NCBI GenBank assembly: GCA_900751695.1
Contig: CAADSS010000006.1
Location: forward strand, 1-27,171
Source of the DNA: an uncultured Collinsella sp.
GTDB taxonomy: Bacteria; Actinomycetota; Coriobacteriia; Coriobacteriales; Coriobacteriaceae
Reading direction: 5' to 3'
Length of the DNA stretch: 27,171 bases
A model generated the notes under the pieces. The model did no database searches. It worked only from the letters and a program-made list of their open reading frames with translations, and had not been told where the DNA came from. Below, piece after piece: positions 1 through 8,433 of the stretch. The first letter of the stretch is position 1; each line of letters starts with the position of its first letter. The translations under genes were made by a program, and so were the position numbers.

Positions 1-994
1 TAGCAGTCTTGGCCTTGGATGGCGTGGGCGCCGTGGCCTTGGTCACGGTCGTCTTGCTTGTCGTGGTCGTCTTAGGCGTCGTGGCCGCGGGCTTCAGCAC
101 AGGCTCCGTCGCGGACCCGGCGCCGGGCCGCTCAACGGCAGGACCGGCGCCGCCGACCGGATCGCCCGCGCCACCGGGCACCTCGCGCCCGTCGGTCTCC
201 CCCGCCGGCGCCGCGGTGCCCTCGGGCTCGATCACCACATGCGGAGCCACGGCCGCGGAAGCATCCACCACGCCGCCGGCACCGAAGGCCCCGCCCACGG
301 GCGCCACGAACCGCGCGGACACGAGCGACCCGCCCGCGCATGCAACACCGCCGTCGGTACCGGTCGCATCGAGCCACGAGGCATCGGCAGAAAGCCTGCA
401 CCCGACCGGGCCGTCGCCGGCGCCCGCGTCGAGCAAGAACACGCCGTAGGCGCGCACGCCGGCGGCGGGCGCGGCACCGACGGCGACAACGCGCCCGCCG
501 CCGCGCACGGCCATGCCGCCGGCGATCACGCCGGCCACGGCCCCGTCCGTGACATCGGCCCCGTCCGCCCGGGCATCGACGGCGCAGCCGTCAACCGCGA
601 GCGCCCGCGAGACGTGGATCGCGCACTGCGAGCCCGAATCCGCCAGGGACCCGGTGCCGCGAAGCGTCAGGTTGCCCCACACCTCCATGCCGCACTGCGT
701 GATGTCCGCGTCGGGCGTATGAGACTCCGTCACCGGGTTGCGCCCCACAAGCGTCACGACCAGGTCGCCGTCGGCGCCGATGGCGTCGCCCGCGTAGCCG
801 TCAAGCTCCAGATGGCCGGCATCGGTCCAGGCCCAACCGGGGCCCGACACGCCCGGCTCGAAGTACGTCGCGCCCGCGATGAACAGGCTCTCCGCACCCG
901 CGGCATAAGAAGGCCCGCCCAGCAAAACGCACAGGCAGGCCATGGCAGCGATCGCGATGTGATGACGGCTGGTGTGGGACTCGGCGGCAAACAT
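1..994 (-). CDS. Secreted protein of unknown function, 3' end beyond window
   Basis: The frame is open from an ATG at 994 to the window edge (331 codons visible), so the C-terminus is not seen. GGAG at 1003-1000, five bases before the ATG, supports this start. The N-terminus has basic/His residues, then a hydrophobic stretch (IAIAAMACLCVLLGG) and an SYA-AGA cleavage-like site, so it is probably exported by Sec. The body is rich in Gly, Ala, Val and Asp, with short repeated turns such as LTLRGTGSLADSG and MAVRGGGRVVAVGA. These look like the rungs of a right-handed beta-helix, but no family was recognised with confidence. From about residue 290 the sequence becomes low-complexity Pro/Thr/Lys (TTPKTTTTTSKTTVTK), which resembles a cell-wall-spanning linker. 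The adjacent recombinase stub may be unrelated. Function unknown; that it is coding is well supported by start, signal peptide and codon bias. Confidence 0.75.
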   Translation of the reverse strand, partial: MFAAESHTSRHHIAIAAMACLCVLLGGPSYAAGAESLFIAGATYFEPGVSGPGWAWTDAGHLELDGYAGDAIGADGDLVVTLVGRNPVTESHTPDADITQCGMEVWGNLTLRGTGSLADSGSQCAIHVSRALAVDGCAVDARADGADVTDGAVAGVIAGGMAVRGGGRVVAVGAAPAAGVRAYGVFLLDAGAGDGPVGCRLSADASWLDATGTDGGVACAGGSLVSARFVAPVGGAFGAGGVVDASAAVAPHVVIEPEGTAAPAGETDGREVPGGAGDPVGGAGPAVERPGAGSATEPVLKPAATTPKTTTTSKTTVTKATAPTPSKAKTA

Positions 995-1159
995 ACCCGC
1001 TCCGATCTTCGCAGGAGCCAATAGAATGTGCACCAGAAAATGGCCTGGTAGCAGCAGTTATTATTTTAGCGAGATCAATGCAGGAGAAATGAAAACCGTG
1101 TGGGCAATGTCCACAATTAGGTGTAAATCGTTTTGCCAGTCGGTGAAAGGAGGAATTGA

Positions 1160-1390
1160 CTTGCGAATGCTCGACCGCTTGAATGCGCCGAGGGCTTCTG
1201 CTTCCACGAGCTTCGCCATTCCTATCTTACCGCACTCGCGAGGGCAGACGTGCATTCCAAGGTCATGCAGGTTCTCGCCGGGCACGCCACATGCGCCACC
1301 ATCATGGACATCTACACCCACGTGAACATGGACTCCAAGCGCAAGACCGCCGAGGCGCTGGCGAAGGCTGTAGTCGCCGCGCAGCCGTAG
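1160..1390 (+). pseudogene. C-terminal fragment of a tyrosine recombinase/integrase
   Basis: The frame from 1160 to a TAG at 1388-1390 encodes about 76 residues that match the catalytic end of phage-type integrases. It contains FHELRHSYLT (the H-x-x-R box), then a VMQVLAGHA segment (the second His), then MDIYTHV with the nucleophilic Tyr. An in-frame TGA at 1157-1159 and the lack of any plausible start mean the N-terminal arm-binding and core domains, and the first catalytic Arg, are gone. It is therefore a relic, not a working enzyme. It lies just beyond the distal end of the EPS operon and fits a past integration or a lost inversion/integration system. Family assignment is secure from the motif order and spacing; which element it came from is unknown. 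Confidence 0.8.
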
Positions 1391-1434
1391 CCTGAGTAGG
1401 CGAAGGCACGGCGTCAGAGCCCCAAAACGCAACG

Positions 1435-1470
1435 GGGCCCGGGCAGCGAACAGTATCGCCGCCCGGACCC
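1435..1470. terminator. GC-rich hairpin, possible terminator
   Basis: GGGCCCGGGC (1435-1444) pairs with GCCCGGACCC (1461-1470), a 10-bp stem with one mismatch and a 16-nt loop. Read on the minus strand it is followed by CGTTGCGTTTTG, a weak T-rich tail. It lies 45 bases after the integrase stub stop. Direction and function are uncertain. Confidence 0.4.
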
Positions 1471-1672
1471 GTAGCCTGACCTGACAACCGGACGCCGGGG
1501 CCGAGAGGGCGAACGCGCGCAGGGAGGGGCGATTTCCCGCCGTCCCAGCCTGAAGGGAAAAACGGAATAGGCGGACCGGCCGTCCAGCTGAGTCTGGGAA
1601 GAGGTGCCGGGCGGAGGGTGGGGCATGGCCACCGGACTCATCGAAACACATCTCCACCGTTCCTTCAACTGG

Positions 1673-1711
1673 AAAATGCCGCCCCCGGGGCCCGGGAGGG
1701 GCCTCGGGGGC
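1673..1711 (-). terminator. Probable terminator of the EPS operon
   Basis: Arms 1681-1692 and 1700-1711 form a 12-bp stem, almost all G-C with one mismatch, and a 7-nt loop. On the minus strand the stem is followed by GGCATTTTCC, with TTTT at 1676-1673. It lies about 100 bases after the stop of the last EPS gene (1815), where the operon transcript would end. The U-tract is short, so termination may be partial. Confidence 0.5.
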
Positions 1712-1814
1712 GTTCGGCCGACCGCGGGAACGGCCTATCCGCTCAATGTGTTCGGCTGAAATCGGAAATCAACCATGAAAGAATCTCTGGCATCTTCACC
1801 TTGGTGGCAATCAA

Positions 1815-2879
1815 TCACTTAAAGCGATTCTTTAGGGTTCTGACGCATTCAATCCAATCATGCGGCAGACAGTCCTTTAAAAGGCCTTTGATGCCGCGTT
1901 GACGGAGGAATTTGCCAAAGATGAGGTCGGAGTCTCCAGATGCGACGGCCCTGTAAAGCTCAGCAGCAGCAGCCTCATCCTCCGGAGCCCGACGCGAGGG
2001 ATGCAACAGGTTGACGTTTTCGGCGGACGCCCTTTCAAGGTCCGATTCCACCCATGTGCAACCATCGGCGCATTCTTCCTCAAAATAGCGCAGTCCCACA
2101 GGTGTGTTTAGCATCGCCAGTGAGACTCCCCTCGCATCATAGAAATCGGGGTGTGCTTTCTCGATGCCCCAATAGTCTCCAATGGTTATATCGCCTACGC
2201 GCTCGGGCTGCGCAAAGCGGCATGAATAACAGGACTTGCGATAGTACTTTCCACTCAAGAAAGCGCGGTAATACGGGTCATCGCTGTACGGCCCAATAGC
2301 CTCCTTGCGCTTGAGGTCAATGGCGGAGGTGTAGTAGTAGTAGTAGTAGAGACCCCAAGGTCTATTCTTGGAGCGAAAAGTGTATCGAAGGCTTCCCGGA
2401 ACGGCCTTGAGCTTGCTCTCAAGCCAAGCAACGTAAAGCCTGAATAGCTCGGGGCTTGTGACGCCATGGCAGACCAAATCAACAGTGACCAGCTTACCGC
2501 TGCAGGCTCTGAGTCCCTTGCGCGCCAGATAGCTCTTGAGGGCGTAGACCAGACAGGGGGTGCCGCTAAATAGAACGTCACGGCCCGACTCAAGAAGCTC
2601 CCGGCAATGGTCGAAACTTCCGTTTGGCGAGCACTGCACGTATTTAGAGCCCTGAAGGCGCCACAACTCAGAGACGTCCTCCACGCAGGTGATTCTCACA
2701 ATATTGTCTTCACACAGCTCGGCGCCGAAGACGGCGCCTCCCCTTGCAAGCATGGCGCGCGCCAATACAGCAAACGCGCCTCCCGAGGCAGAGCGCGACA
2801 ACGATTCATAGTCCTTGTCGCGGAGCGCCAAGACGCGGACAGGCAAGCAGGGCTTAGGTGAATCAGGGTGGTGCTGCAT
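1815..2879 (-). CDS. FrhB/FdhB-type (coenzyme F420 hydrogenase beta subunit C-terminal family) protein of EPS cluster, lacking the N-terminal ferredoxin part
   Basis: 354 residues, last gene of the EPS operon; its ATG lies three bases after the flippase stop. Family signatures are SASGGAF near residue 32, FSGTPC near 103, DLVCHGVTSPELF near 135, and a Cys-x-x-Cys segment (SCYSCRFAQPERVGDITIGDYWG) in the C-terminal domain. Family members commonly begin with a 60-70 residue 4Fe-4S ferredoxin region (CxxCxxC...CP). Here the protein begins directly at the segment before SGG, and there is no room upstream for the missing part. In EPS clusters these proteins often accompany a pyruvyl transferase and flippase and are presumed to be redox enzymes acting on a sugar intermediate; that role is inferred. 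Residues around 173-178 are six consecutive Tyr encoded by six TAC codons (2348-2331). The 3' end is visibly AT-richer than the flanks. Confidence 0.8.
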   Translation of the reverse strand: MQHHPDSPKPCLPVRVLALRDKDYESLSRSASGGAFAVLARAMLARGGAVFGAELCEDNIVRITCVEDVSELWRLQGSKYVQCSPNGSFDHCRELLESGRDVLFSGTPCLVYALKSYLARKGLRACSGKLVTVDLVCHGVTSPELFRLYVAWLESKLKAVPGSLRYTFRSKNRPWGLYYYYYYTSAIDLKRKEAIGPYSDDPYYRAFLSGKYYRKSCYSCRFAQPERVGDITIGDYWGIEKAHPDFYDARGVSLAMLNTPVGLRYFEEECADGCTWVESDLERASAENVNLLHPSRRAPEDEAAAAELYRAVASGDSDLIFGKFLRQRGIKGLLKDCLPHDWIECVRTLKNRFK

Positions 2880-2882
2880 CGC

Positions 2883-4301
2883 TTAACCCAACCTTTCTTT
2901 AACAATTCGGAGCAGGCCGCAAAAGAGCGTTCCCATCTCTCTCCTGAAAATGGCAATCACGGCAAGCAGCTCAGCTAGCATTAGAAGCTCGCCAGCCGCG
3001 CCGTCCATAAAGAGGGTGCCACCAGCAAGGAAGAGCACGACGTAGGCGGCGGCATAACTGGCCTTCATAGTGTTAATGTTGACGTACCGTTTCGTATCGA
3101 AAACCCTGTAAGCGTAGACCGTGATGTAGCTGAAGCAAGTCGCCAAGGCAGAACCGGTGATGCCGAGAAAAGGTATGAGGGCAAGGTTCAGTAAGACATT
3201 TACAATCGCACCGAATGTCGCAGAGAACAGATAGCCCTTGCTGTCCTTGTTCACCGTATACCAAGAGCCCAAAAAGGTTCCGGTGGTCATAAATACGTTG
3301 CCTATGATAAGAAAGGGGGTGTAACGCCAGGCTTCATAATAACTAGCCTCGACATAAATGCCCATTATCGGCTTCATAAACAGGAGAAGCGCCACTCCCG
3401 TAACGACAGAGACGCCTACCAAACCTCCGTAGACCCTGTCACAGTATTCGTCACGGTCTTCGCTTCCGTCCTCATGTATGGCTGTATAGCTCCATGCTTG
3501 ATTGAATATCCCCGCAACGACGGAGACAACCGAGGGAATTTTATAGGATACGGCGTATATTCCATTTGCAGCCGTTCCAAGCAGAGCAGTCACGAGCACC
3601 CTATCAGAAGAGTTGATAATCCACCACATGAACGTATTGGGAATGAGCACTGCCGAATACCGCGACATCTCTTTCGCCAAATCAAAATCGATCTTAAAGT
3701 TTCTGAAGACGTCGACAACGTTGCCAGCAAGAAACGCGTAGACCATAGCCACAGCTGAAGACAATATGTAGGCCATGAAGTATCCAGGCAAGCCGAGGTC
3801 GAGAACGAGAAGGAACAAGATATTGAGCACGGCGACGGCGATTGTTTGGAGGATATTGCCGACGGCATATCTGACGAGCAGTTCCTTACCGCGTAAATAG
3901 CACAGGAAGAGCTGGCTCCCGGCAAGCGTGACTGTATAGAAATAGATATAAATCGTGTAGCCGGCTACAGCGCCGAAAAGGCCCGCGATGGGAATGATTA
4001 CAAGGCCAATAGCGAAAGACAGCGCCAACAGAGCGAGGCCGACGCTCATAATCTTGTTATAATCCGCCCCGTCGTCAAGTGAGAACCTCATCACGCCCTC
4101 GCCGATGTTGAGAATAAGCACAGGGGCGAGCACCGCGCAAAGGGTGGTAACAAGGTCTGCAGTTCCATACTGATCGGTGGCAAGGGCGTTCGTATATAGC
4201 GGCACCAAGAAGAACGTGATCAGCTTGGTCGCAATGTTGCCGATGGCGAAGATTGCGGTGTTCTTAATTAGGTATTTGGCACGGCTTGATTCTTGAACCA
4301 T
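2883..4301 (-). CDS. wzx: Wzx-type polysaccharide flippase (MOP superfamily)
   Basis: 472 residues from the ATG at 4301, chosen because GGAGG lies eight bases upstream; the in-frame GTG at 4316 contains that site and is less likely. The protein is hydrophobic with about 12-14 membrane segments. It opens with KYLIKNTAIFAIGNIATKLITFFLVPLYTNAL, typical of polysaccharide-transport flippases, and has the characteristic mid-protein NxxMWWIINSSDR region and an FxGSWYTVNKDS loop. It should flip the undecaprenyl-diphosphate-linked repeat unit across the membrane for Wzy. It lies between the pyruvyl transferase and the FrhB-like gene, both on the same strand with short gaps. AT-rich codons are commoner here than in thrS or valS, consistent with horizontal acquisition of the locus. 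Confidence 0.9.
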   Translation of the reverse strand: MVQESSRAKYLIKNTAIFAIGNIATKLITFFLVPLYTNALATDQYGTADLVTTLCAVLAPVLILNIGEGVMRFSLDDGADYNKIMSVGLALLALSFAIGLVIIPIAGLFGAVAGYTIYIYFYTVTLAGSQLFLCYLRGKELLVRYAVGNILQTIAVAVLNILFLLVLDLGLPGYFMAYILSSAVAMVYAFLAGNVVDVFRNFKIDFDLAKEMSRYSAVLIPNTFMWWIINSSDRVLVTALLGTAANGIYAVSYKIPSVVSVVAGIFNQAWSYTAIHEDGSEDRDEYCDRVYGGLVGVSVVTGVALLLFMKPIMGIYVEASYYEAWRYTPFLIIGNVFMTTGTFLGSWYTVNKDSKGYLFSATFGAIVNVLLNLALIPFLGITGSALATCFSYITVYAYRVFDTKRYVNINTMKASYAAAYVVLFLAGGTLFMDGAAGELLMLAELLAVIAIFRREMGTLFCGLLRIVKERLG

Positions 4302-4350
4302 TAACTGGGCCTCCACAAATAATTAAAACAGGCAAATTCGGATCCCATGC

Positions 4351-5481
4351 TCATGACGCAGGCGAAAAGGCGCTATCGAGGAATTCCCTCGCCTTCGTTC
4401 GCTCAAGCTTGAGCCCCTCATTCACGACACGCCATTCAATCGGATTGCGGTGAACGCACCGATTAAAGGCGTCCTGAGAGTTCAGAACGCGTCTGTCCAA
4501 AAGGTCGAAGTCGCTCAGGACGTCATGGAGCCTTACTGAGTATTTAGCCGGGTCAAAGACGACCATGGGGCGGTTGAAGAGGAGGGAGAAGCACGTTCCG
4601 TGGAACGAGTCGGTGACGACAAGGCCAGCATTGCGGAACAGATTCAACCATTCCCCCGGCGTGGGAAGACAGGCCGCGCGGAGACCATGGGGAGGGAGCC
4701 GAAGCGGATTGAAGGTAACAACGCAGGCGCGCACGCCAAGCTCCTTGCTAACCCTGACGGTATAGGAGATCATATCCGGATTCGGATTAAGCATGTACAG
4801 AAGGACGTAGCCAGAATCAAAAGGAAGCCGGGAGCAATCGCTGAGGCGATACCATAGATTCTCATCGCAGAGCAGGACCGGGTCCTTCAGGGCGACGGAT
4901 CCGGGAATGCCCATCTTGTCGAGGATGTCAATACTAGAGCGTTCTCGGACGGAGATCGCGTCAAAGCCACTCAGGAGAGGTCTGGTCAGATTCGCCTCCT
5001 CGTCATCGAGCTTAGGCCGCCCAAAGCTCGCAGCAAATGCGACCTTACGCCTGTCGTCGGGAATCCGCTCGAGAAAGTACACGGGATCAATACCGTCATT
5101 GCATTCGATGTTCCAAGTCTGGTCGCTGCCCACACAGAAAAGGGCGTCGCGGTCAAGGGCATCAAGCCCAACGCCCGTCAGAAAAGGGCCTGCATCGCAA
5201 AGTGAAAGCTGGCCCTCTATAAAGGGGCGAAAAACCCGCTCTGATCGCAACCTGGCGCCCAGGCCAGCAGCAAGCTTGAGAAAGCCGTTGACGCGGCCGC
5301 CGGACATCTTCTGATGCGCCCAACCGGATCGCGTCCACTGGGGGCGACAGTAGTCAACGAAGACGGGACGGCCATAACGCCCCAATATGTCCCGGGTGGC
5401 AACGGCCTGCAGGACCGTTCCGTAATTGTGCGAGTCAATGATTGTCGAAACGTATATTGTGCGGTTGTTTGAATCGGCCAT
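4351..5481 (-). CDS. Polysaccharide pyruvyl transferase family protein
   Basis: 376 residues from the ATG at 5481, preferred over the ATG at 5508 because GGAGG lies eight bases before it and the upstream ATG has no ribosome site. The N-terminus YVSTIIDSHNYGTVLQAVAT with the NYG-x-x-LQ motif, the central CVGSDQTWN segment, and the C-terminal VVTDSFHGTCFSLLFNRPMVVF segment are hallmarks of the polysaccharide pyruvyl transferase (CsaB/ExoV-like) superfamily. The enzyme transfers pyruvate from phosphoenolpyruvate to a sugar hydroxyl as a ketal, adding negative charge to the polymer. Length is normal for the family. A second, truncated member lies upstream at 11351-11677, so this copy is probably the only working one. 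The exact sugar acceptor cannot be read from sequence. Confidence 0.9.
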   Translation of the reverse strand: MADSNNRTIYVSTIIDSHNYGTVLQAVATRDILGRYGRPVFVDYCRPQWTRSGWAHQKMSGGRVNGFLKLAAGLGARLRSERVFRPFIEGQLSLCDAGPFLTGVGLDALDRDALFCVGSDQTWNIECNDGIDPVYFLERIPDDRRKVAFAASFGRPKLDDEEANLTRPLLSGFDAISVRERSSIDILDKMGIPGSVALKDPVLLCDENLWYRLSDCSRLPFDSGYVLLYMLNPNPDMISYTVRVSKELGVRACVVTFNPLRLPPHGLRAACLPTPGEWLNLFRNAGLVVTDSFHGTCFSLLFNRPMVVFDPAKYSVRLHDVLSDFDLLDRRVLNSQDAFNRCVHRNPIEWRVVNEGLKLERTKAREFLDSAFSPAS

Positions 5482-5510
5482 CGCTAGATCCTCCATGTCA
5501 TAGGCCATTA

Positions 5511-6749
5511 TCAGTTGAATATGGTCGCAATTCGGCCGACCGGAGCCGGGTAACCAAAATCGCGAGCTAGGGCTTCCTCGGCAGAAAGGGCAGCATACAG
5601 CGCAATATATGCGAAGAATTGAACATTGATTGTTATCTCCGCCATCCCGAGGACTGTTAGGACATATAGGCCAACCAGGGACACGTATCGCCCCCAGTCA
5701 TCCCCCTCTGCAATGTGACGGGCTCCCCTAGAAAGGACGAAGCAGATATAGCAATAGAGTAAGGCAACGCCCACGAGGCCGAAATAGAGGCAGTATTCCA
5801 AAATGGCGTTTTGGGCGTCGAGGGCATTCCCAGTAGCGCTGAACATCATAACGCCCTCGAAGAGAGCGTAAACGCTATTGTACCCGTAGCCAAAAAGAGG
5901 ACTATTCACCAGGAACGGGAATACGTGCTCGTAGACGTAGGTTCGCCCAGAGAGGTCAGAGCTCCTTCCGAAGACGTTTGTGATGACATCCGAAACAAAA
6001 CCAACGTGCAGAACGATCTCGCCAAAAGCAAACAGGATAAAGGTAACGAATATGGACGTGACAAGATATGTTATGGGCTTATGCAAAGGGTGCTCCAGTA
6101 CAGGTTTAAACGCTATCGCGAGCATGAAGAGCACGATGCCGATCGCTCCGGTATTACAGTCAATCCTGAGGGCAAGAAGAAGCGCAAGGACGCAAAGCGC
6201 GGCGAATAGCACGGCTCGTGGAATGGTTTTTATTGACCTCCCGGCGGCAATAACGTACATGATGAGCCCGAACAAGGCGAGATAGGACACCGAGAACTTG
6301 GTTCCGACCAAATAGTTGAGCTCATTCCGCCAAGCCATAAGAGGGTCCGAAACAATGTAGTAATACGTAATCAGAAGATAGACCACACAGCAAAGGAAGA
6401 ATACCGTGGCAGTGCTGCGAATTCTACCCTCAGAACATTGGATCTCTAAGAACCAAGTCAGTAGGTTCAGCCTTGCGATAAACAGCAACGTTCCATTCAT
6501 GTTGTATGAGTTCAAAAGCGAGGAGACGACCATTACGGCGGACATGGCGAACAAAAGAAGGTTGACCTTCAAATAAGGCTCAGAAAAAATTTTTTTGACT
6601 CTCAGGAGCATGACGCAGAGAATAATCGCGCACAAAACCGAAGCGATAGTGTTGTAGCCGGGAATGTACACGACACGCACTACGCAGGCATGAAAGACCG
6701 CAATGGAGAGCAGCGGATTCAGGCTCAGCTTCCTATCGATTAACCTCAT
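5511..6749 (-). CDS. wzy: Wzy-type polysaccharide polymerase (O-antigen ligase/polymerase family)
   Basis: 412 residues from the ATG at 6749, one base after the preceding GT2 stop, with GGAGGGAC upstream. The frame stays open further upstream, but that part overlaps the GT2 gene. The protein is almost entirely hydrophobic, with about ten or more membrane spans and a larger loop around residues 290-330 containing FGRSSDLSGRTYVYEHVFPFLVNSPLFGYGYNSVY. The GR(T)..W/Y...NSPLFGYG pattern in a big periplasmic loop is typical of O-antigen polymerases and ligases. It would join repeat units on the outer face of the membrane after Wzx. It is the only polymerase candidate in the cluster, which supports a Wzx/Wzy-dependent pathway. 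AT-rich relative to flanks. Confidence 0.85.
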   Translation of the reverse strand: MRLIDRKLSLNPLLSIAVFHACVVRVVYIPGYNTIASVLCAIILCVMLLRVKKIFSEPYLKVNLLLFAMSAVMVVSSLLNSYNMNGTLLFIARLNLLTWFLEIQCSEGRIRSTATVFFLCCVVYLLITYYYIVSDPLMAWRNELNYLVGTKFSVSYLALFGLIMYVIAAGRSIKTIPRAVLFAALCVLALLLALRIDCNTGAIGIVLFMLAIAFKPVLEHPLHKPITYLVTSIFVTFILFAFGEIVLHVGFVSDVITNVFGRSSDLSGRTYVYEHVFPFLVNSPLFGYGYNSVYALFEGVMMFSATGNALDAQNAILEYCLYFGLVGVALLYCYICFVLSRGARHIAEGDDWGRYVSLVGLYVLTVLGMAEITINVQFFAYIALYAALSAEEALARDFGYPAPVGRIATIFN

Positions 6750-6750
6750 C

Positions 6751-7710
6751 CTAGTCCCTCCGTCTTTCGACGCCAAGAGCGTACAGCCGGCCGTACACTC
6801 TTGGTGAAATACACGCAAAGAGATATTGGAGCCGTTTCCAGCGTGGCAGGCCGGGGCATCTTAGCACCGCAGGGCACCGGTCCCTCATTTTATTGCGTAT
6901 CAGGACGGCGTCGTCGAGCGTACATCTGTCAATGCAGAAGTTCAGATAAGTTAGATAAGCGAAGCCGAGGGCGCTTTCGCCAACACAAGATATTTCAGGG
7001 TGATTGCGCTCCAAAAAAGCAAGCTGGTCCTCAGCCGCATTAATAAAGTCCATGTTGAAAGACGTACCTTTGGTGATGCTTCCGCTCCGCTGCCTATAGT
7101 GATAGAACGGATTCGGAAGAAGGACAATCCGATTAGCGAGATCGAAAATCCTAGGCATAACATAAAAATCCTCGCATAGCTTCCCTTTCGGAAACCTCAC
7201 GTTGTCGAAAAGGGTACGGCGGTAGACCTTATTGCAAGCGCTCACGTCAAACCCATTGAACGTATTCAGGGCTACGATGCCCTCCGTGCCCGAGTAGACA
7301 CGCCTCTCGTGCGCAGCCTTGTCCACATGGCTGCCGTCTTCAAAGTCGAGCACGATACCGAAAGCAACGAGGTCGGCACCGCCGGCGAGCTCTTTCGCGA
7401 CAGTTTCGAAAGCGTTGCCATCGAGATAGTCATCACCGTCTATAAAGGACACATACTCCCCGATGGCTCGTTCCACTCCATAGTTCCTAGCATCCGAGAG
7501 ACCGCCGTTCTCCTTATGCAAGGCGCGGACTCTGCCGTCGCGCGATTGGAGCATTTCGCAGATCTCAGGCGAAGAGTCTGCTGACCCATCATCGATGAGC
7601 AAAATCTCAAGGTTTGCGTACGTCTGGCCGATGAGGCTCTCTACGCATTCCAAGAGATAGTCTTCAACGTTATAGACGGGAACGATGACACTAATGAGTG
7701 GGCTATCCAT
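6751..7710 (-). CDS. Family 2 glycosyltransferase (EpsJ-like)
   Basis: 319 residues. The GT-A fold signature is complete: ISVIVPVYNVEDYLLECVESLIGQTY at the N-terminus, EILLIDDGSADSS near residue 35, GGLSDARNYG near 69, and the metal/nucleotide-binding FIDGDDYLDG (DxD) at 89-98. A mid-protein CEDFYVMPRIFDLA segment and a His/Tyr-rich YHYRQRSGSI segment match the acceptor side of GT2 enzymes. It should transfer one sugar to the lipid-linked repeat unit on the cytoplasmic face. GGTGGTGAG just before the ATG is a weak ribosome site. A 105-base gap separates it from the acyltransferase upstream; the Wzy start follows its stop by one base. Donor and linkage cannot be inferred. Confidence 0.9.
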   Translation of the reverse strand: MDSPLISVIVPVYNVEDYLLECVESLIGQTYANLEILLIDDGSADSSPEICEMLQSRDGRVRALHKENGGLSDARNYGVERAIGEYVSFIDGDDYLDGNAFETVAKELAGGADLVAFGIVLDFEDGSHVDKAAHERRVYSGTEGIVALNTFNGFDVSACNKVYRRTLFDNVRFPKGKLCEDFYVMPRIFDLANRIVLLPNPFYHYRQRSGSITKGTSFNMDFINAAEDQLAFLERNHPEISCVGESALGFAYLTYLNFCIDRCTLDDAVLIRNKMRDRCPAVLRCPGLPRWKRLQYLFACISPRVYGRLYALGVERRRD

Positions 7711-7815
7711 TGCTCACCACCGATCGATTGAATCCCACGCTCCTCACAAGACCATGCACGTCAGTAACATTGCGTCTGTAAACCAGGTCCTCATTCGGAT
7801 AAATTATCTGATCCA

Positions 7816-8355
7816 CTAGCTCCACTCCAAAATTTGCTTCTTGGCAACTGCGGGAACGCCCGCAGCAACTGAGTTCTGGGGCAAGTTCGAGCATACGACC
7901 GCATTGGCAGCCACAATCGATCGGTCTCCAACAGAGGTGTCGCGAGTGACGATCGACCCTGCACAAAGCCAGACGTCGTCACCGATAGAGACATGTCCGA
8001 GTTTGTAAGTCACGGCAGGTTTTGCAGATGAATAATCATGGTCATGGTCGAACACCATGGCGTTCGGGCCAAACAGGACACGGTCTCCGATGGCCGTTTC
8101 TCCAAGCACGGTTATGCTGGATCCGCTATTCATGAACAGATTGTTCCCGATGCTAAGGGCACCACCCTCAACAACGCATATGCGTGCACCGGGCTTAATG
8201 ACAACATCGTCACCAATCTTCACATGGCAGCCTTTCCCCAATCGAAGGCCCCAGAGAAGCCTAGGGGATGGACGCCGGCCGAGTTCGAGCCTCTTCCCGT
8301 ACCTGAACAAAAGAATCCTCCTGATAATCGAGCAGGCGATGCGTTTTACCCTCAT
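7816..8355 (-). CDS. Left-handed beta-helix (hexapeptide) acyltransferase
   Basis: 179 residues. From about residue 40 to the end there are repeated [LIV]-G-x4 hexapeptides (KIGDDVVIKPGARI, SIGNNLFMNSGSSI, AIGDRVLFGPNAMV, SIGDDVWLCAGSIV, SVGDRSIVAANAVV), ending in the typical NSVAAGVPAVAKK cap. A His/Asp loop VFDHDHDY after the FGPNAMV coil carries the likely catalytic His. The family uses acyl-CoA, usually acetyl-CoA, to O-acetylate sugars, so this gene probably decorates the polymer or an intermediate. In-frame TGA codons directly upstream fix the ATG at 8355, and GCGGGGCGAG precedes it. There is a 78-base gap from the DUF1919 gene; the gene stays in the same operon. Confidence 0.9.
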   Translation of the reverse strand: MRVKRIACSIIRRILLFRYGKRLELGRRPSPRLLWGLRLGKGCHVKIGDDVVIKPGARICVVEGGALSIGNNLFMNSGSSITVLGETAIGDRVLFGPNAMVFDHDHDYSSAKPAVTYKLGHVSIGDDVWLCAGSIVTRDTSVGDRSIVAANAVVCSNLPQNSVAAGVPAVAKKQILEWS

Positions 8356-8433
8356 CGAAACTCGCCCCGCTCAAAGTCAATCGAATAGAGGTCGAGGCAG
8401 AGAGGGCAGCAAAGCCCGTGCGAATAGGGCCAG

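Larger units (their letters stand above)
1391..1814. other. Non-coding stretch with two GC-rich hairpins
   Basis: No convincing gene was found between the integrase stub and the last EPS gene. Open frames on the minus strand here are antisense to the integrase stub or have no family resemblance. The stretch contains the two hairpins listed separately. It is more GC-rich than the adjacent end of the EPS operon. Confidence 0.5.

Noticed and set aside
239..1024. 261-codon open frame on the plus strand
   Set aside because: It is antisense to the secreted protein, which has a signal peptide and ribosome site. The plus-strand product is Arg/His/Ala-rich without a family.
1061..1657. 198-codon open frame on the minus strand
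   Set aside because: It runs antisense through the integrase remnant and the GC-rich hairpin, with no recognisable domain or ribosome site.
7703..7815. Protein-like string in the gap between the acyltransferase and the GT2 (ends NVTDVHGLVRSVGFNRS)
   Set aside because: It reads like real protein but has no start codon or ribosome site of its own and no family I recognise. It may be a relic of a lost gene; the support is too weak to call.
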